Assembly (NCBI RefSeq): GCF_000429105.1
Contig: NZ_KE386848.1
Coordinates: forward strand, 1 to 57,548
Reading direction: 5' to 3'
Length of the DNA: 57,548 nt
DNA from: Schaalia suimastitidis DSM 15538
GTDB lineage: Bacteria > Actinomycetota > Actinomycetes > Actinomycetales > Actinomycetaceae
The notes beneath the pieces were generated by a model. The model did no database searches. It was given only the letters and a program-made list of their open reading frames with translations, and had not been told where the DNA came from. Each line of letters begins with the position of its first letter. Within the stretch, counting starts at the first letter, position 1. The position numbers were made by a program, and so were the translations under genes. Positions 21,042 through 28,518 of the stretch are shown here, in pieces.

Positions 21042-22652
21042 ATGTCGATGTCCACTCGCATCGCCATCGCATTCAGCTGGGGAACAACCATTGCAATTGC
21101 CGCAACATATCTTCTCATCGGTAACGCAACGGACCGCATCCTTCGAGGCGATAATCCGACAGGCATATTCTTAGCTGCCTGCACTGCGGCACTCATCAGC
21201 GCACTATGTGCGCTCGCCGCGCTCCTGCATGCCACACGCCGCCTCACACGACACGAAGGGCGCCTCCGCCACACGCTCCTGTCACATATCTTTGCCCTTG
21301 GCGTAGCCCAGCGCACCAAAGAACGGACAGGCCGCCTCGTCAATTCCATGACCGACGGTGTGGAACGCAATAGCGCCCACACCGCCACCTTCAAAGACCC
21401 AATGACCGCCTCCCTGTTGACGCCACTGGTCATCGTCATCCTCATCGCAGCAGTGATCGACTGGCCCAGCGCCTTACTCCTGGCGATCTCAATCCCACTT
21501 GTTCCTGCCTCAGTCATCGCCTTCAATCGCGCCTTCAAAACGGTGTCAAATAAATACCGCGCTGCCTCCCGTGCACTAGCAGCCCAGGAACTCGACGCCA
21601 TACAAGGCCTCTCTGCTCTTGTACGAATGAATGCCGGTGGGCGCATGAGCCGCATACTGGCCGACGCTGCCGAAGACGTTCGCACCAAGGTCATGCGTTA
21701 CCTTGCAGGCAACCAAATTGTCCTCTTCGTTGTTGACTCAGTCTTCTCTCTTGGTATGATCACCGCAGCCCTCGGCCTCGCACTGTGGCGGATGAGCACC
21801 GGAGCGATCACACCAGGACAAGCGCTGTCACTGCTCCTCCTCGCCTCCCTCATGCTTGACCCGCTTGACCGGATCGGACAATTCTTTTACATCGGGATGG
21901 GCGGTATGGCAGCAGGCCGCGAAATCCGCACAATCCTCGCCGAAAAACCCACTGTCACCGACCGTCAAGGTGTGCATACACCCCAGAGTAGCCATGACGC
22001 CGGTACCGTTCGCCTTCAAGGCGTGGGCTTTGCGTGGCACGATGACACTCCGCTACTTCGCGACATCAACCTGCACGTGACACGCGGGCAAAGCCTCGTC
22101 ATCACCGGTGCCTCAGGAGCAGGAAAATCCACATTATCGGCGCTCATCCAAGGTCACTGCCGACCCCACAGCGGCAGCGTATTCATCGAAGGGCACGACC
22201 TAGGCGACGTTCCACTGGAATGGGCACGCAGTCGCATCAGCGTCGTCGAACAACACACCTACCTCTTCACCGGCACACTCGCTGACAACCTTCGTATTGC
22301 GAACCACGATGCCACCGACGAGGCATTGCACGAGGCAATCGCCGCCGCACACCTCGGCGACCTCCTGGAACGCCTACCACAAGGACTCAACACACGACTT
22401 GGACAACGAGGCATGGCACTATCAGGCGGTGAGGCACAACGCGTTGCCCTGGCCCGGGCACTGCTCAAAGATGCGCCTATCCTGCTCCTTGACGAACCAA
22501 CCGCACACGTGGATCTTCATTCAGAAAAGCTCATCCTCGATACTCTTCACACACTCCATGGACGCTATACCACGGTGATTATCTCGCACCGTGATGCCAC
22601 CATTGCCCACGCGCACCGCCGCACAACCCTCACTGATGGAATACTCCTATGA
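21042..22652 (+). CDS. ABC transporter half, permease-ATPase fusion (first subunit)
   Basis: 536 residues: an exporter-fold transmembrane domain of six helices (about residues 5-300) fused to an ATPase domain (about 325-536). The ATPase shows Walker A GASGAGKST, Q-loop VVEQHTYLF, signature LSGGEAQRVALARAL, Walker B ILLLDEPTAHVD and the H-loop His in IISHRD. GGGGAGG lies 9 bases before the ATG. The stop overlaps the next gene by four bases, so the two halves are made together as a heterodimer. The arrangement resembles CydDC and the siderophore importers IrtAB/YbtPQ. The iron box upstream makes an iron- or siderophore-related role the better guess, but the substrate is unproven. Confidence 0.9.
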   Translation: MSMSTRIAIAFSWGTTIAIAATYLLIGNATDRILRGDNPTGIFLAACTAALISALCALAALLHATRRLTRHEGRLRHTLLSHIFALGVAQRTKERTGRLVNSMTDGVERNSAHTATFKDPMTASLLTPLVIVILIAAVIDWPSALLLAISIPLVPASVIAFNRAFKTVSNKYRAASRALAAQELDAIQGLSALVRMNAGGRMSRILADAAEDVRTKVMRYLAGNQIVLFVVDSVFSLGMITAALGLALWRMSTGAITPGQALSLLLLASLMLDPLDRIGQFFYIGMGGMAAGREIRTILAEKPTVTDRQGVHTPQSSHDAGTVRLQGVGFAWHDDTPLLRDINLHVTRGQSLVITGASGAGKSTLSALIQGHCRPHSGSVFIEGHDLGDVPLEWARSRISVVEQHTYLFTGTLADNLRIANHDATDEALHEAIAAAHLGDLLERLPQGLNTRLGQRGMALSGGEAQRVALARALLKDAPILLLDEPTAHVDLHSEKLILDTLHTLHGRYTTVIISHRDATIAHAHRRTTLTDGILL

Positions 22653-24436
22653 GCGCCATGCCAATGACTCGCCGTGATCTTGCTCGTCACCTTTTGCGCG
22701 TGGCGCGGCCAGTGCTTCCACCGTTGGGGATCTCCCTCATCGCCCGCTGTGTTGCCCTTAGCCTTGGCATCGCCATGTACGGCCTTGCCGCATGGCAAAT
22801 CCTGGCGCACGCCACCCAATCCCAAGTGGCAATGCCGGTGTGGCACGTGCTGTGGCTGATGGTGGCGATGGCGCTTGGCAAAGCTTTCGCCCGCTACCTT
22901 GAACAATTCGCGGGACATTGGGTTGCCTTCCGTTCGCTAGCATTGCTGCGCAATTACTTCTTTGATCGTCTTGAACCGCAAGCCCCAGCATTTACCGAAA
23001 TGACTAAGGCCGGTGACCTTCTTTCGCGCGTGACCAAAGATGTCGACCGCATTGAAGTATTTTTCGCCCACACACTGGTGCCAATCACCAGTGCCTTCAT
23101 TGTTCCGAGCATCGCATTGGGATGGATAGCAACCGTGTCACCATCCACCGCGATGCTGCTCGTTCCCTTCGTCCTACTTGTGGGCGCCGCAGTGCCGCTG
23201 CTTGGAGGTAAAGCCAGCGAAAAAGCAGCAACAGCATTACGTGCCCAGCGTGGACAGCTGTCCCACCATGTCGCAGACTCGGTTCAAGGTATTCGGGAAG
23301 TGCTCGCCTTTGCGGCACAACCGCATCGCCATCGAGAAATGGGTGCCATCGAAGAAAAAATTGCCCGCAATCAGGTCATAATGGGCCGTTGGGTAGCCAT
23401 GCGGCGTGCATGTAATCAATTCTTCGTCGCAGCTGCCCTGATCGCCGTGGCGTGGAGCGTTGGAGTGGAGGTGGCAGCTGACCGCCTCGATGCTGCCACC
23501 CTTGGCCTTCTTGTGGGGGTCACCTTGGGCCTATTCGCCCCGCTCCTTGCCGTCGAAGATTTCGCTGTCGATCTTGATCAAGCATGGGCTTCAGCTCGGC
23601 GGGTATTCGAAGTGACCGAGCGTGAACCATTGGTGGATGATCGTGCGTCACATTGGGACAGTGCGAACTGTGATGGTTCGCAGTCCCTGTCGATGACCAA
23701 CGTGTCTTTCACCTACCCCACAAGCCCCAGCGATCACGATGCCACGCGGCCCCAGGTACTTCACGACGTCACCGTCGACATTCCCGCGGGCAAAACGACA
23801 GCAATCGTGGGCGCATCCGGTTCAGGGAAATCCACACTTGCCGCCTTACTTGGGCGCACATGGGATCCCAGCACGGGGATGATCACACTGGGACAGACCC
23901 CACTGTCTCATATCCTACTGAAGCATCTGCGCCACCTTGTGGCCTTCGCACCCCAGCGTCCGCACCTATTCAATATGAGTGTGCGAGAAAACCTTCTCCT
24001 CGCCCAGCCAGATGCCAGCGACGAGGAACTCTACGCCGTACTTGACGCGATGGCACTTGGTGAATGGATCGCAAGCGAAAAAGATGGCCTTGACACCAAG
24101 ATTGGCGAAATGGGGGAGCGGCTGTCCGGTGGACAAAGACAACGGCTGGCACTGGCGCGCACTCTCCTTCGCGGCAGTCCCATCCTCATCCTTGACGAGG
24201 CGACCAGCCAGGTGGATGCGCATACAGAAGCCCGTATCATGGCGGGCCTCGAGCGCCTTCACAAAGGCACGCTGGTCCTCGTCGCACACCGCATCAGCAC
24301 GGTACGGCAAGCCGATCAAATTATCGTCATGGATGCCGGGCATGTGGTCGAATGTGGAACGTGGGAGACATTGATGGAAAAAGGCGGTGCCTTCGCTGCT
24401 CTTGCCGCCCGCGAGGACGAAGCCCTGGCCAAATAG
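22649..24436 (+). CDS. ABC transporter half, permease-ATPase fusion (second subunit)
   Basis: 595 residues, starting at ATGA across the end of the first subunit gene. Six-helix membrane domain (about residues 20-310) with the exporter-type intracellular segment FTEMTKAGDLLSRVTKDVDRIEVFF, followed by the ATPase domain (about 345-585). The ATPase has Walker A GASGSGKSTLAAL, Q-loop FAPQRPHLF, signature LSGGQRQRLALARTLL, Walker B ILILDEATSQVD and LVLVAHRIS. Both halves keep the catalytic Glu after Walker B, so neither ATP site is obviously degenerate. It is the partner of the upstream gene and very probably iron-regulated with it. Confidence 0.9.
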   Translation: MSAMPMTRRDLARHLLRVARPVLPPLGISLIARCVALSLGIAMYGLAAWQILAHATQSQVAMPVWHVLWLMVAMALGKAFARYLEQFAGHWVAFRSLALLRNYFFDRLEPQAPAFTEMTKAGDLLSRVTKDVDRIEVFFAHTLVPITSAFIVPSIALGWIATVSPSTAMLLVPFVLLVGAAVPLLGGKASEKAATALRAQRGQLSHHVADSVQGIREVLAFAAQPHRHREMGAIEEKIARNQVIMGRWVAMRRACNQFFVAAALIAVAWSVGVEVAADRLDAATLGLLVGVTLGLFAPLLAVEDFAVDLDQAWASARRVFEVTEREPLVDDRASHWDSANCDGSQSLSMTNVSFTYPTSPSDHDATRPQVLHDVTVDIPAGKTTAIVGASGSGKSTLAALLGRTWDPSTGMITLGQTPLSHILLKHLRHLVAFAPQRPHLFNMSVRENLLLAQPDASDEELYAVLDAMALGEWIASEKDGLDTKIGEMGERLSGGQRQRLALARTLLRGSPILILDEATSQVDAHTEARIMAGLERLHKGTLVLVAHRISTVRQADQIIVMDAGHVVECGTWETLMEKGGAFAALAAREDEALAK

Positions 24437-24589
24437 ATACTGCTACTGGTTCAGTATTCGTCGACGCAGTACGCATGGCACACGCCTGGCGTAGTCCGAA
24501 GGGCACTATTCTTCGTGGGCGCGTGGCGGAGCATCACCGCCCACTCACAGCCACCGCAAACACGCAGCGGAAAACCCAGCCTGCACAAC

Positions 24590-25657
24590 CTAACGTGCGG
24601 CTTTGGAGGTAGCGTCCGCAAGAGCAACGGCGTCAAGGAGGCGTCGCACCGAAGCCACACGGTGTGCACGCAGCCCCTGCTCGGCCTCGTCAATTGCCTC
24701 AAAGGGTGCCTGACCGTGCCGCCACAGGTCAAGCGCGCAGGAAACCTCGTCGGCGCGGTGAGTACATAGTGGCAGACACCAGGAGGTAGCGTCAGCAACC
24801 TCAGGAAAGACACCAAGTACATCGTCAACATCCACATGGCCAAGACCGAAGGAACGCACCCCAGGTGTATCGACAATCCAGCCGCCCTGCGGAAGTTCAA
24901 AAGCCTCAGACGACGTGGAAGTGTGCCTACCGCGACCCGTGACTTCGTTAACGTGGCCAACCGCGCGGTCAGCATGAGGGACAAGTGCGTTAATGAGTGT
25001 TGACTTGCCCACCCCAGAATGGCCGACTAACACCGAAAAATGGCCTTGGAGAACGTTTTGCACTTGCTCAATACCTGTTTGGGCACCCTGGTGATCAGCA
25101 CCCAACGAGGTCACAACAATGGGAAGGTTAAAGTCGGCGTAGGCATCGTGCAGCGGCTGCGGATCCCCTAAATCAGCTTTCGTTAAACACAACAGCGGCT
25201 GCATCTTGGCTTCGTAGGCTGCAACTAAACAGCGGTCAATCATACCGGTACGGGGAGGAGGGTCGGCCAGAGCTGTCACAATCACCATGATGTCGCAGTT
25301 GGCAACGATAGCCTTTTCTCCCCGCTGGTCGGGAGCATCCTCAAGGCTTCGACGCAATGTCGACACACGTTCGTCAACGGCGACTATCCTGCCGAGGGTG
25401 TCAACGCGGCCCGACAGATCACCTGTAAGACGAACACGGTCACCCATAATGACACTGCCACGACCCAACTCGCGTGCCCGCACTGCCTGTAGGCGTGTGC
25501 CATCGTCAAGGACCACGCCATAACGACCACGGTCGATTGCCACCACACGGCCTAAGGGCTTCATTGACCAGTCTGGTCGATTCTTGGTGCGCGGCCGCGA
25601 CGACTTTGCGGCGCGTACACGCACCCGAGGGTCGTCGGTGCCAATATCGCGTCCCAC
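24590..25657 (-). CDS. rsgA: ribosome small-subunit-dependent GTPase
   Basis: 355 residues. The GTG start follows the aroA stop directly, and GGGGGA within aroA serves as ribosome-binding site. RsgA is a circularly permuted GTPase that helps mature the 30S subunit. An N-terminal OB fold (about residues 32-100: GRVVAIDRGRYGVVLDDG, GDRVRLTG) precedes permuted G motifs in the order G4 (CLTKADL), G1 (GHSGVGKSTLINAL), G2/G3 (GRGRHTS, VDTPGVRSFGL). The C-terminal zinc site is CxxxCxH...C (CLPLCTHRADEVSC). The neighbourhood aroA-rsgA is typical of actinobacteria. Confidence 0.95.
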   Translation of the reverse strand: MGRDIGTDDPRVRVRAAKSSRPRTKNRPDWSMKPLGRVVAIDRGRYGVVLDDGTRLQAVRARELGRGSVIMGDRVRLTGDLSGRVDTLGRIVAVDERVSTLRRSLEDAPDQRGEKAIVANCDIMVIVTALADPPPRTGMIDRCLVAAYEAKMQPLLCLTKADLGDPQPLHDAYADFNLPIVVTSLGADHQGAQTGIEQVQNVLQGHFSVLVGHSGVGKSTLINALVPHADRAVGHVNEVTGRGRHTSTSSEAFELPQGGWIVDTPGVRSFGLGHVDVDDVLGVFPEVADATSWCLPLCTHRADEVSCALDLWRHGQAPFEAIDEAEQGLRAHRVASVRRLLDAVALADATSKAAR

Positions 25658-27076
25658 TTAGCGTCCCCCTTCTACCTGCCCGGCGTGGCGCGTCGGTGCG
25701 GCTTCGTGCGTTGGTGCTGCCAGCATGGTGTGCCACATGTGAGCAAAATTGGGCAACGTCTTTGACGTGGTGCCAATATTTTCCACTTCAATATCGGGCA
25801 CACCCAGGCCCACAATGGCGGCGAAGGTCGCCATGCGGTGATCCTCATAGGTCGCAAGCCGTGTCCCCTTTAGCGGACGCGGAATAATCCGTATCCCGTC
25901 AGGACGTTCTGTTGCATCGCCACCAAGTCGACGAATTTGCTCCACAAGGGCAGCCAGACGATCCGTTTCATGCCCGCGCAGATGCGCCACCCCAACAATC
26001 GTTGACGGTGTGCGCGCAAAAAGAAGGAGCGCAGCTAACGTTGGCGTGAGCTCACCCACAGCTGATAGATCAATGTCGATACCGTCGTACATTCCCTGTC
26101 CGGGACCTTGAAGGTGCAGGCCAGCCTCGTCCACCGTGATCGTGGCACCCAAACGGGGAAGAATCCTTCGCCACGCATCACCTGCTTGAGTGGTGTGCTC
26201 AGGCCACGCTGGGATGGTGACCCTTCCGCCACTGAGATGTGCGGCTGCAAGGAACGGGCCAGCATTGGATAAATCAGGCTCAATATGCTCGTGGAGCGCA
26301 TTGATACGCGCGGGCGTGACAGACCATTGAAGGCGCCCTTCATGGCGCGACTGGATGACCTTGACACCTCGGCGCTGCAAGGCATCCACCGTCATTTCAA
26401 TATGGGGGAGTGAAACCACCTCACCTGCAGCACGAAGCGTCAGCGGTTCGTTAAAGGCAGGAGCAAACATCAGCAATGCAGACACAAATTGTGACGAGGC
26501 GGCCGCATCCACTTCCAGTACGCCCCCAGGTGGCGACTCAACTGGCCCGCAGATCGTAAAGGGAAGAAATCCTGGGGCACCGTCGTAGGTGATCTGCGCG
26601 CCGAGGCGCTCTAAAGCATCCAGCAAAGGGGCAAGTGGGCGGCGCCGAGCAGCTGGGTCACCATCAAAATGGACCTTATGCGTTGTTAATGTGGCAATAG
26701 GGGGAAGGAAACGCATGACGGTGCCCGCAAGGCCACAGTCGATGTGAATTGTCGCAGCATCAGTGTGGCTGCCACGCTCGGTGGAAACGCCAGGCTCGGT
26801 GAAATCCCTTTGGTTGCGCGACACTGCGATATACGGCAAAGGCTCCACGATGACATTTCCCGCGCCATCATCATTGACAGCACCACCAAGCATACGTAGC
26901 GCCTGGGCAAAAAGGCGTGTGTCGCGCGAATCAAGGACACCGGATAACCTCGAGGGCGCCTCGGCAAGGCTGGCTAATAGCAGGGCCCGCGCCGTCAGTG
27001 ACTTCGACCCAGGGATGACAACGACTGCATCAATAGGTGTGGTGGCCAACGGTGCTGGCCACAGGTCGGTGCTCAT
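25658..27076 (-). CDS. aroA: 3-phosphoshikimate 1-carboxyvinyltransferase (EPSP synthase)
   Basis: 472 residues. It transfers enolpyruvate from PEP to shikimate 3-phosphate on the way to chorismate. Conserved elements include the N-terminal PGSKSLTARALLLASLAEAPS, CGLAGTVMRFLPP, FDGDPAARRRPLAPLLDAL, DAAASSQFVSALLM, the catalytic-region EPDLSNAGPFLAAA, KGTRLATYEDHRMATFAAI and C-terminal TSKTLPNF. The PEP-loop Gly-Thr-Val form CGLAGTVMR departs from the common NAGTAMR. The start ATG overlaps the stop of the DoxX-like gene upstream, and rsgA starts immediately downstream, so the three form one transcription unit. Confidence 0.96.
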   Translation of the reverse strand: MSTDLWPAPLATTPIDAVVVIPGSKSLTARALLLASLAEAPSRLSGVLDSRDTRLFAQALRMLGGAVNDDGAGNVIVEPLPYIAVSRNQRDFTEPGVSTERGSHTDAATIHIDCGLAGTVMRFLPPIATLTTHKVHFDGDPAARRRPLAPLLDALERLGAQITYDGAPGFLPFTICGPVESPPGGVLEVDAAASSQFVSALLMFAPAFNEPLTLRAAGEVVSLPHIEMTVDALQRRGVKVIQSRHEGRLQWSVTPARINALHEHIEPDLSNAGPFLAAAHLSGGRVTIPAWPEHTTQAGDAWRRILPRLGATITVDEAGLHLQGPGQGMYDGIDIDLSAVGELTPTLAALLLFARTPSTIVGVAHLRGHETDRLAALVEQIRRLGGDATERPDGIRIIPRPLKGTRLATYEDHRMATFAAIVGLGVPDIEVENIGTTSKTLPNFAHMWHTMLAAPTHEAAPTRHAGQVEGGR

Positions 27077-27573
27077 GCGGACACAGGTGCGCCGACCTCG
27101 ACACTGCGTTGGCGACGTTTCAATGCGCGCTGGTGGCGGTCATTGAGGCGCCACAATGCAGAGGGTTTACCCTGCCGATCTGTTGACGCCAGTAACATTG
27201 CGCCCACAAGCGCGCCTCGCAACCGCAATTGACTGCGGTGACGCGCTTTTTCTTCACCTGTGCGCGCGGTCCACACCGGTGCATTCACCAGCGCAATCGG
27301 CGCAGCAGCGCAAGCGAGTATGGCCGCATTAGTACGCGGTGACTTGCCAACGGCAAATGCGACAGCGCTCAGCAGCGTGAAGCCGCCGAGGATACGCGTG
27401 GCAACCTCGAGGGTGGAATCGTCAAGTTCACCGACGTAGGGAAGATCATCCAGATCGACGCCGGTGGCATGGATACGGTCCACATGTGTGCGAGGGTGAC
27501 GCAACGCATCCCATCCCTCGACAATGAACGGAGCAGCAAGGAGAGGGCGAGCAACAGCGCGAAGCAAATTCAT
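27073..27573 (-). CDS. DoxX-family membrane protein
   Basis: About 166 residues from MNLLRAVARPLLAAPFIVEGWDALRHP (ATG at 27573). The longer frame to 27657 adds an unrelated polar tail. The N-terminal Arg-Pro-xx-Ala-xxF-xxxGxxxxxxP signature, three to four membrane segments (about residues 5-22, 65-82, 88-108, 125-145) and LGGFTLLSAVAFAVGK fit the DoxX/SURF4 group. In actinobacteria this gene often accompanies aroA/rsgA, sometimes with a redox-stress sigma factor, which is not present here. Its biochemical role is not known. No strong Shine-Dalgarno is visible. Confidence 0.75.
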   Translation of the reverse strand: MNLLRAVARPLLAAPFIVEGWDALRHPRTHVDRIHATGVDLDDLPYVGELDDSTLEVATRILGGFTLLSAVAFAVGKSPRTNAAILACAAAPIALVNAPVWTARTGEEKARHRSQLRLRGALVGAMLLASTDRQGKPSALWRLNDRHQRALKRRQRSVEVGAPVSA

Positions 27574-27712
27574 GTGTCTATTGTCGGTCCTTTTGCATGC
27601 TTCCACTACTTTTTCATGTGGTGTGTGTCCCGCGTCGTGGTTTTGGCTTGGATTCACAGGGCAGTGTGTGGTTAACTGGCACAGTTAAGTCAGTACTTTC
27701 AAGGAGATTGAG

Positions 27713-27787
27713 ATGTCGAAGAGGGGCCGCAAGCGTCGCGACCGTCGCAAGAATAAAGCCAACCACGGCAAGCGTCCAAACGCCTGA
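27713..27787 (+). CDS. 50S ribosomal protein bL37 (24 residues)
   Basis: A 24-residue, extremely basic peptide beginning MSKRGRKRRDRRKNKANHG and ending KRPNA, with AAGGAG 6 bases before the ATG and a strong terminator after the stop. It matches, from memory, the tiny actinobacterial large-subunit protein bL37 first seen in mycobacterial 70S structures. It would bind 23S rRNA. It is divergent from the DoxX-aroA-rsgA unit. The small size makes it easy to miss in annotation. Confidence 0.8.
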   Translation: MSKRGRKRRDRRKNKANHGKRPNA

Positions 27788-27791
27788 GTCG

Positions 27792-27828
27792 TGCTAATGC
27801 CCGGTGAACCACTCACCGGGCATTAGCA
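27792..27828. terminator. bidirectional terminator after bL37
   Basis: TGCTAATGCCCGGTGA (27792-27807) is an exact reverse complement of 27813-27828, with loop ACCAC, starting 4 bases after the bL37 stop. It separates bL37 from the convergent SGNH gene. Confidence 0.85.
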
Positions 27829-27886
27829 TGTCGCAGCACCATAACAACACTTCAACGGTGAAGTAACGGCGCGAATCGCGCGAAGC

Positions 27887-28486
27887 TTATTCCACCGCCT
27901 CAGCACCACTCCACTCATACCACCCACGGTGAAGAACCAGCCAGGTGATGAGCGCATAGCCTGCCTGGCCCGGCAGCGTCGCCCCATAGGCGGACCGTGC
28001 CCGCGAGGCAGCCATATCCTCAAACCATTGATCGTGCGCCACCAAAGGGGTAAAGGCATCAACAAATGGCAGTGCACGACGTTCACATACTTGCGCACAT
28101 GCATCGGTGATATGTCTGAGTTGCCCGTGGTCAACGCCCGCCAGCGGCGGCGGCCCCACAACAAAACTCGGGATGCCAAGAGAGGTAGCCCGATCAAGGA
28201 TATTGGCAAGGTTAAGGCGACTGCGTGCGGTCGATAGGCCGGAAGGTACATCAGCAGTGCCAATCGAGACCACCAGCGCACGCCGAGTATCAGTGCCGAG
28301 GCGACGCATCACCTCGTCCTCCCAACGCATAGCCAAAGCGCCGCTATTCTCACCCGGCACCGCAAGGGGCATCACCGTGGCAGGCTCGTCGAAGGTACTG
28401 CGCGCCACCACACGGCCTACCCAGCCTAAACCGCGCGGGTCACCGGTACCTGCAACAAGTTCATCGCCGACAACACAGATACGCAT
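27887..28486 (-). CDS. SGNH/GDSL-fold protein lacking the catalytic residues
   Basis: 199 residues with the block I context VVGDELVAGTGDPRGLGW, where Glu replaces the nucleophilic Ser of GDSL. Later blocks are present (VVSIGTADV, FVVGPPPL). The block that should carry the Asp/His of the active site reads GATLPGQAGY where families with activity have D-x-x-H before PGxxGY. The fold is therefore that of a lipase/lysophospholipase-like SGNH hydrolase, but hydrolysis by the usual triad looks impossible. GGGAGGAG lies 5 bases before the ATG. It follows kgd by 32 bases on the same strand and is probably co-transcribed. Confidence 0.75.
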   Translation of the reverse strand: MRICVVGDELVAGTGDPRGLGWVGRVVARSTFDEPATVMPLAVPGENSGALAMRWEDEVMRRLGTDTRRALVVSIGTADVPSGLSTARSRLNLANILDRATSLGIPSFVVGPPPLAGVDHGQLRHITDACAQVCERRALPFVDAFTPLVAHDQWFEDMAASRARSAYGATLPGQAGYALITWLVLHRGWYEWSGAEAVE

Positions 28487-28518
28487 GGAATCTCCTCCCT
28501 TGCGTTAAGCCTACTGCC

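Noticed and set aside
21042-24436. Straight assignment of the ABC pair as cydD-cydC
   Set aside because: No cydAB genes lie nearby and the upstream site is iron-box-like, so only the general ABC call is made.
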